Positions 63,042-64,000 of a stretch of DNA of 64,000 nt are shown one piece after another. Made by a program: the position numbers and the translations under genes. A model generated the notes under the pieces. That model saw only the letters and a program-made list of their open reading frames with translations, was not told where the DNA came from and made no database searches. This stretch comes from Modestobacter italicus (GTDB lineage Bacteria > Actinomycetota > Actinomycetes > Mycobacteriales > Geodermatophilaceae). The first letter of the stretch is position 1; every line of letters starts with the position of its first letter. Where the stretch lies: assembly GCF_000306785.1 (NCBI RefSeq), contig NC_017955.1:3658001-3722000 (forward strand), given 5' to 3'.

Positions 63042-64000
63042 GCCGCCGGGTCGTCCCGTCCGGGGTCCAGCCGGTGGTCACGCGCGTAGGCCACCGCTGC
63101 CGCTGTTCGCACGGACAGGTCGACCTGTTCGATGCGGGCGGCCGCGACGTCGGCCCGGGCGGCATCCATCTCTGCTTTGAGCCGCGCGCCGTCCTTGCCG
63201 TCCAGGCAGCGTCGCAGCCGGGCGACGATGGGTGGCGCGGTGCCGGCCACCACCAGGGCGTGCCGCTCGGGCACCCGACGGATGTCCCCGGGACGCAGCA
63301 CCCGCACGTCCTCCCCGGACCGTGACGTGCCGACGCCGCCAGGGCCGTCGGTGACGGTCTGCCGGCTGATCCGCACGTCGTCCAGGAGCTCGGACAGCTC
63401 CCGGTAGAAGTGGACGTCCTTGCCCCCGCCGAAGACGACCAGCGTGTTGGTGAGCCCGAACAGCGAGCGGGCCTCGTCCTCTCCGTACGAGACGACCATC
63501 TGCTTCCAGGTCTGCGTGGCGTAGATGAACGACAGACCGAGAGCCCGCTCGTTGGCCATGCGCACTCGCAGGGTGGGCAGCGGCGTCGTCGACGGCAGCT
63601 CGTCCAGGCAGGCAAGAAAGCACGGCGTCATCCGGCCGTGCGCCGACGTCGTTGCGACGCTGAGCGCCGTATCGAGGACGTGCTCGGCGACGGCGGTCAT
63701 CAGCGGCGCCGCCGAGGCGTAGGGATCGTCGCGGCCGAGCAGGTAGACGGTTCCCTGTCGGTTGATCAGGTCGACCAGGTCGGTCGCAGGCCGTTGGGGC
63801 GACGGCACGCAGCGGGCACGAATGTCCGGCTGGAAGAACAGCGCCATCGCCTGCTGCACCGTCGTGACGGTGTTGCCGACCGTGTCCGCGCTGCCGTGCA
63901 GGGCACCGGCCAGCAGCCCGTCCCAGAAGCGGGCCGCATGCGGGTGTTGCTGGAGGATCTCGGCCGGCTGCTCAGCTGCCACCGGGTTGGCGACCCACTC
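63026..64000 (-). CDS. VirD4/TraG-type conjugal coupling protein, C-terminal part
   Basis: The last ~324 residues of a type IV coupling protein; the frame is open to the window edge, so the Walker A half lies outside. Visible are the Walker B CFLACLDELPSTTPLPTL and the helicase-like SFIYATQTWKQMVVSYGEDE with TNTLVVFGGGKDVHFYREL, the TraM-recognition/TraG C-terminal pattern. Coupling proteins feed the relaxase-DNA complex to the secretion channel. Together with the relaxase it identifies a conjugative or mobilisable element. Confidence 0.88.
   Translation of the reverse strand, partial: EWVANPVAAEQPAEILQQHPHAARFWDGLLAGALHGSADTVGNTVTTVQQAMALFFQPDIRARCVPSPQRPATDLVDLINRQGTVYLLGRDDPYASAAPLMTAVAEHVLDTALSVATTSAHGRMTPCFLACLDELPSTTPLPTLRVRMANERALGLSFIYATQTWKQMVVSYGEDEARSLFGLTNTLVVFGGGKDVHFYRELSELLDDVRISRQTVTDGPGGVGTSRSGEDVRVLRPGDIRRVPERHALVVAGTAPPIVARLRRCLDGKDGARLKAEMDAARADVAAARIEQVDLSVRTAAAVAYARDHRLDPGRDDPAAWGSW

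Overview
The window is high-GC actinobacterial DNA. The mix of a split TreY/TreZ trehalose pathway, WhiB, ANTAR and LigC/Prim-PolC proteins, F420-type (LLM) enzymes and a DUF222-HNH gene best fits Geodermatophilaceae or close relatives (Blastococcus, Geodermatophilus, Modestobacter). The genus is an inference from gene content and codon use, not from a marker gene.

Region 1 (1-18.1 kb) is dense, very GC-rich core chromosome. It holds the 3' part of treY, a c-di-AMP riboswitch ahead of a resuscitation-promoting-factor/LysM cell-wall gene that carries a frameshift, an ECF sigma factor divergent from two coupled SDR genes, treZ, a RibD-type reductase, VOC, NUDIX, LLM and alpha/beta-hydrolase genes, a DUF222-HNH gene, and the repair pair ligC and Prim-PolC with two hydrolase genes between them. 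A duplicated stub of the reductase gene's 3' end lies directly ahead of the NUDIX gene.

Region 2 (18.1-34.3 kb) starts with a complete tyrosine recombinase, and coding density drops after it. It is a signalling island: a TM-helix channel-like protein, WhiB, a GGDEF protein, an ECF sigma/membrane-protein pair, an RsbW-type kinase, two SpoIIE/PP2C phosphatases, two ANTAR proteins and a LuxR-type regulator. Three loci here share a GTTTAC-N3-GTAAAC-like palindrome. A guanine deaminase fragment is a relic.

Region 3 (34.8-43 kb) is a minus-strand catabolic cluster under a divergent TetR regulator: Rieske oxygenase, small barrel-like protein, NCS1 permease, NuoF-like flavoprotein, ferredoxin, small membrane protein, zinc alcohol dehydrogenase and an ABM-type monooxygenase. 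It looks like an uptake-plus-oxygenation pathway with an unusual NuoF/ferredoxin electron supply.

Region 4 (43-50 kb) is sparse: an HTH mobile-element-type protein, OhrR without ohr, two secreted proteins, an IS3 orfA remnant, a tRNA-like T-arm/acceptor fragment, and a truncated DnaQ-like exonuclease.

Region 5 (50.5-64 kb) is a probable integrative conjugative element with defence cargo. It has a 1372-residue Avs-like STAND NTPase with an N-terminal PD-(D/E)XK nuclease, a 611-residue unknown protein, a 1825-residue MobF relaxase-helicase-primase fusion, and the end of a VirD4/TraG coupling protein that runs off the window. The STAND gene is clearly less GC-rich than its surroundings. This defence/conjugation block and the Rieske cluster are the most interesting parts of the window.
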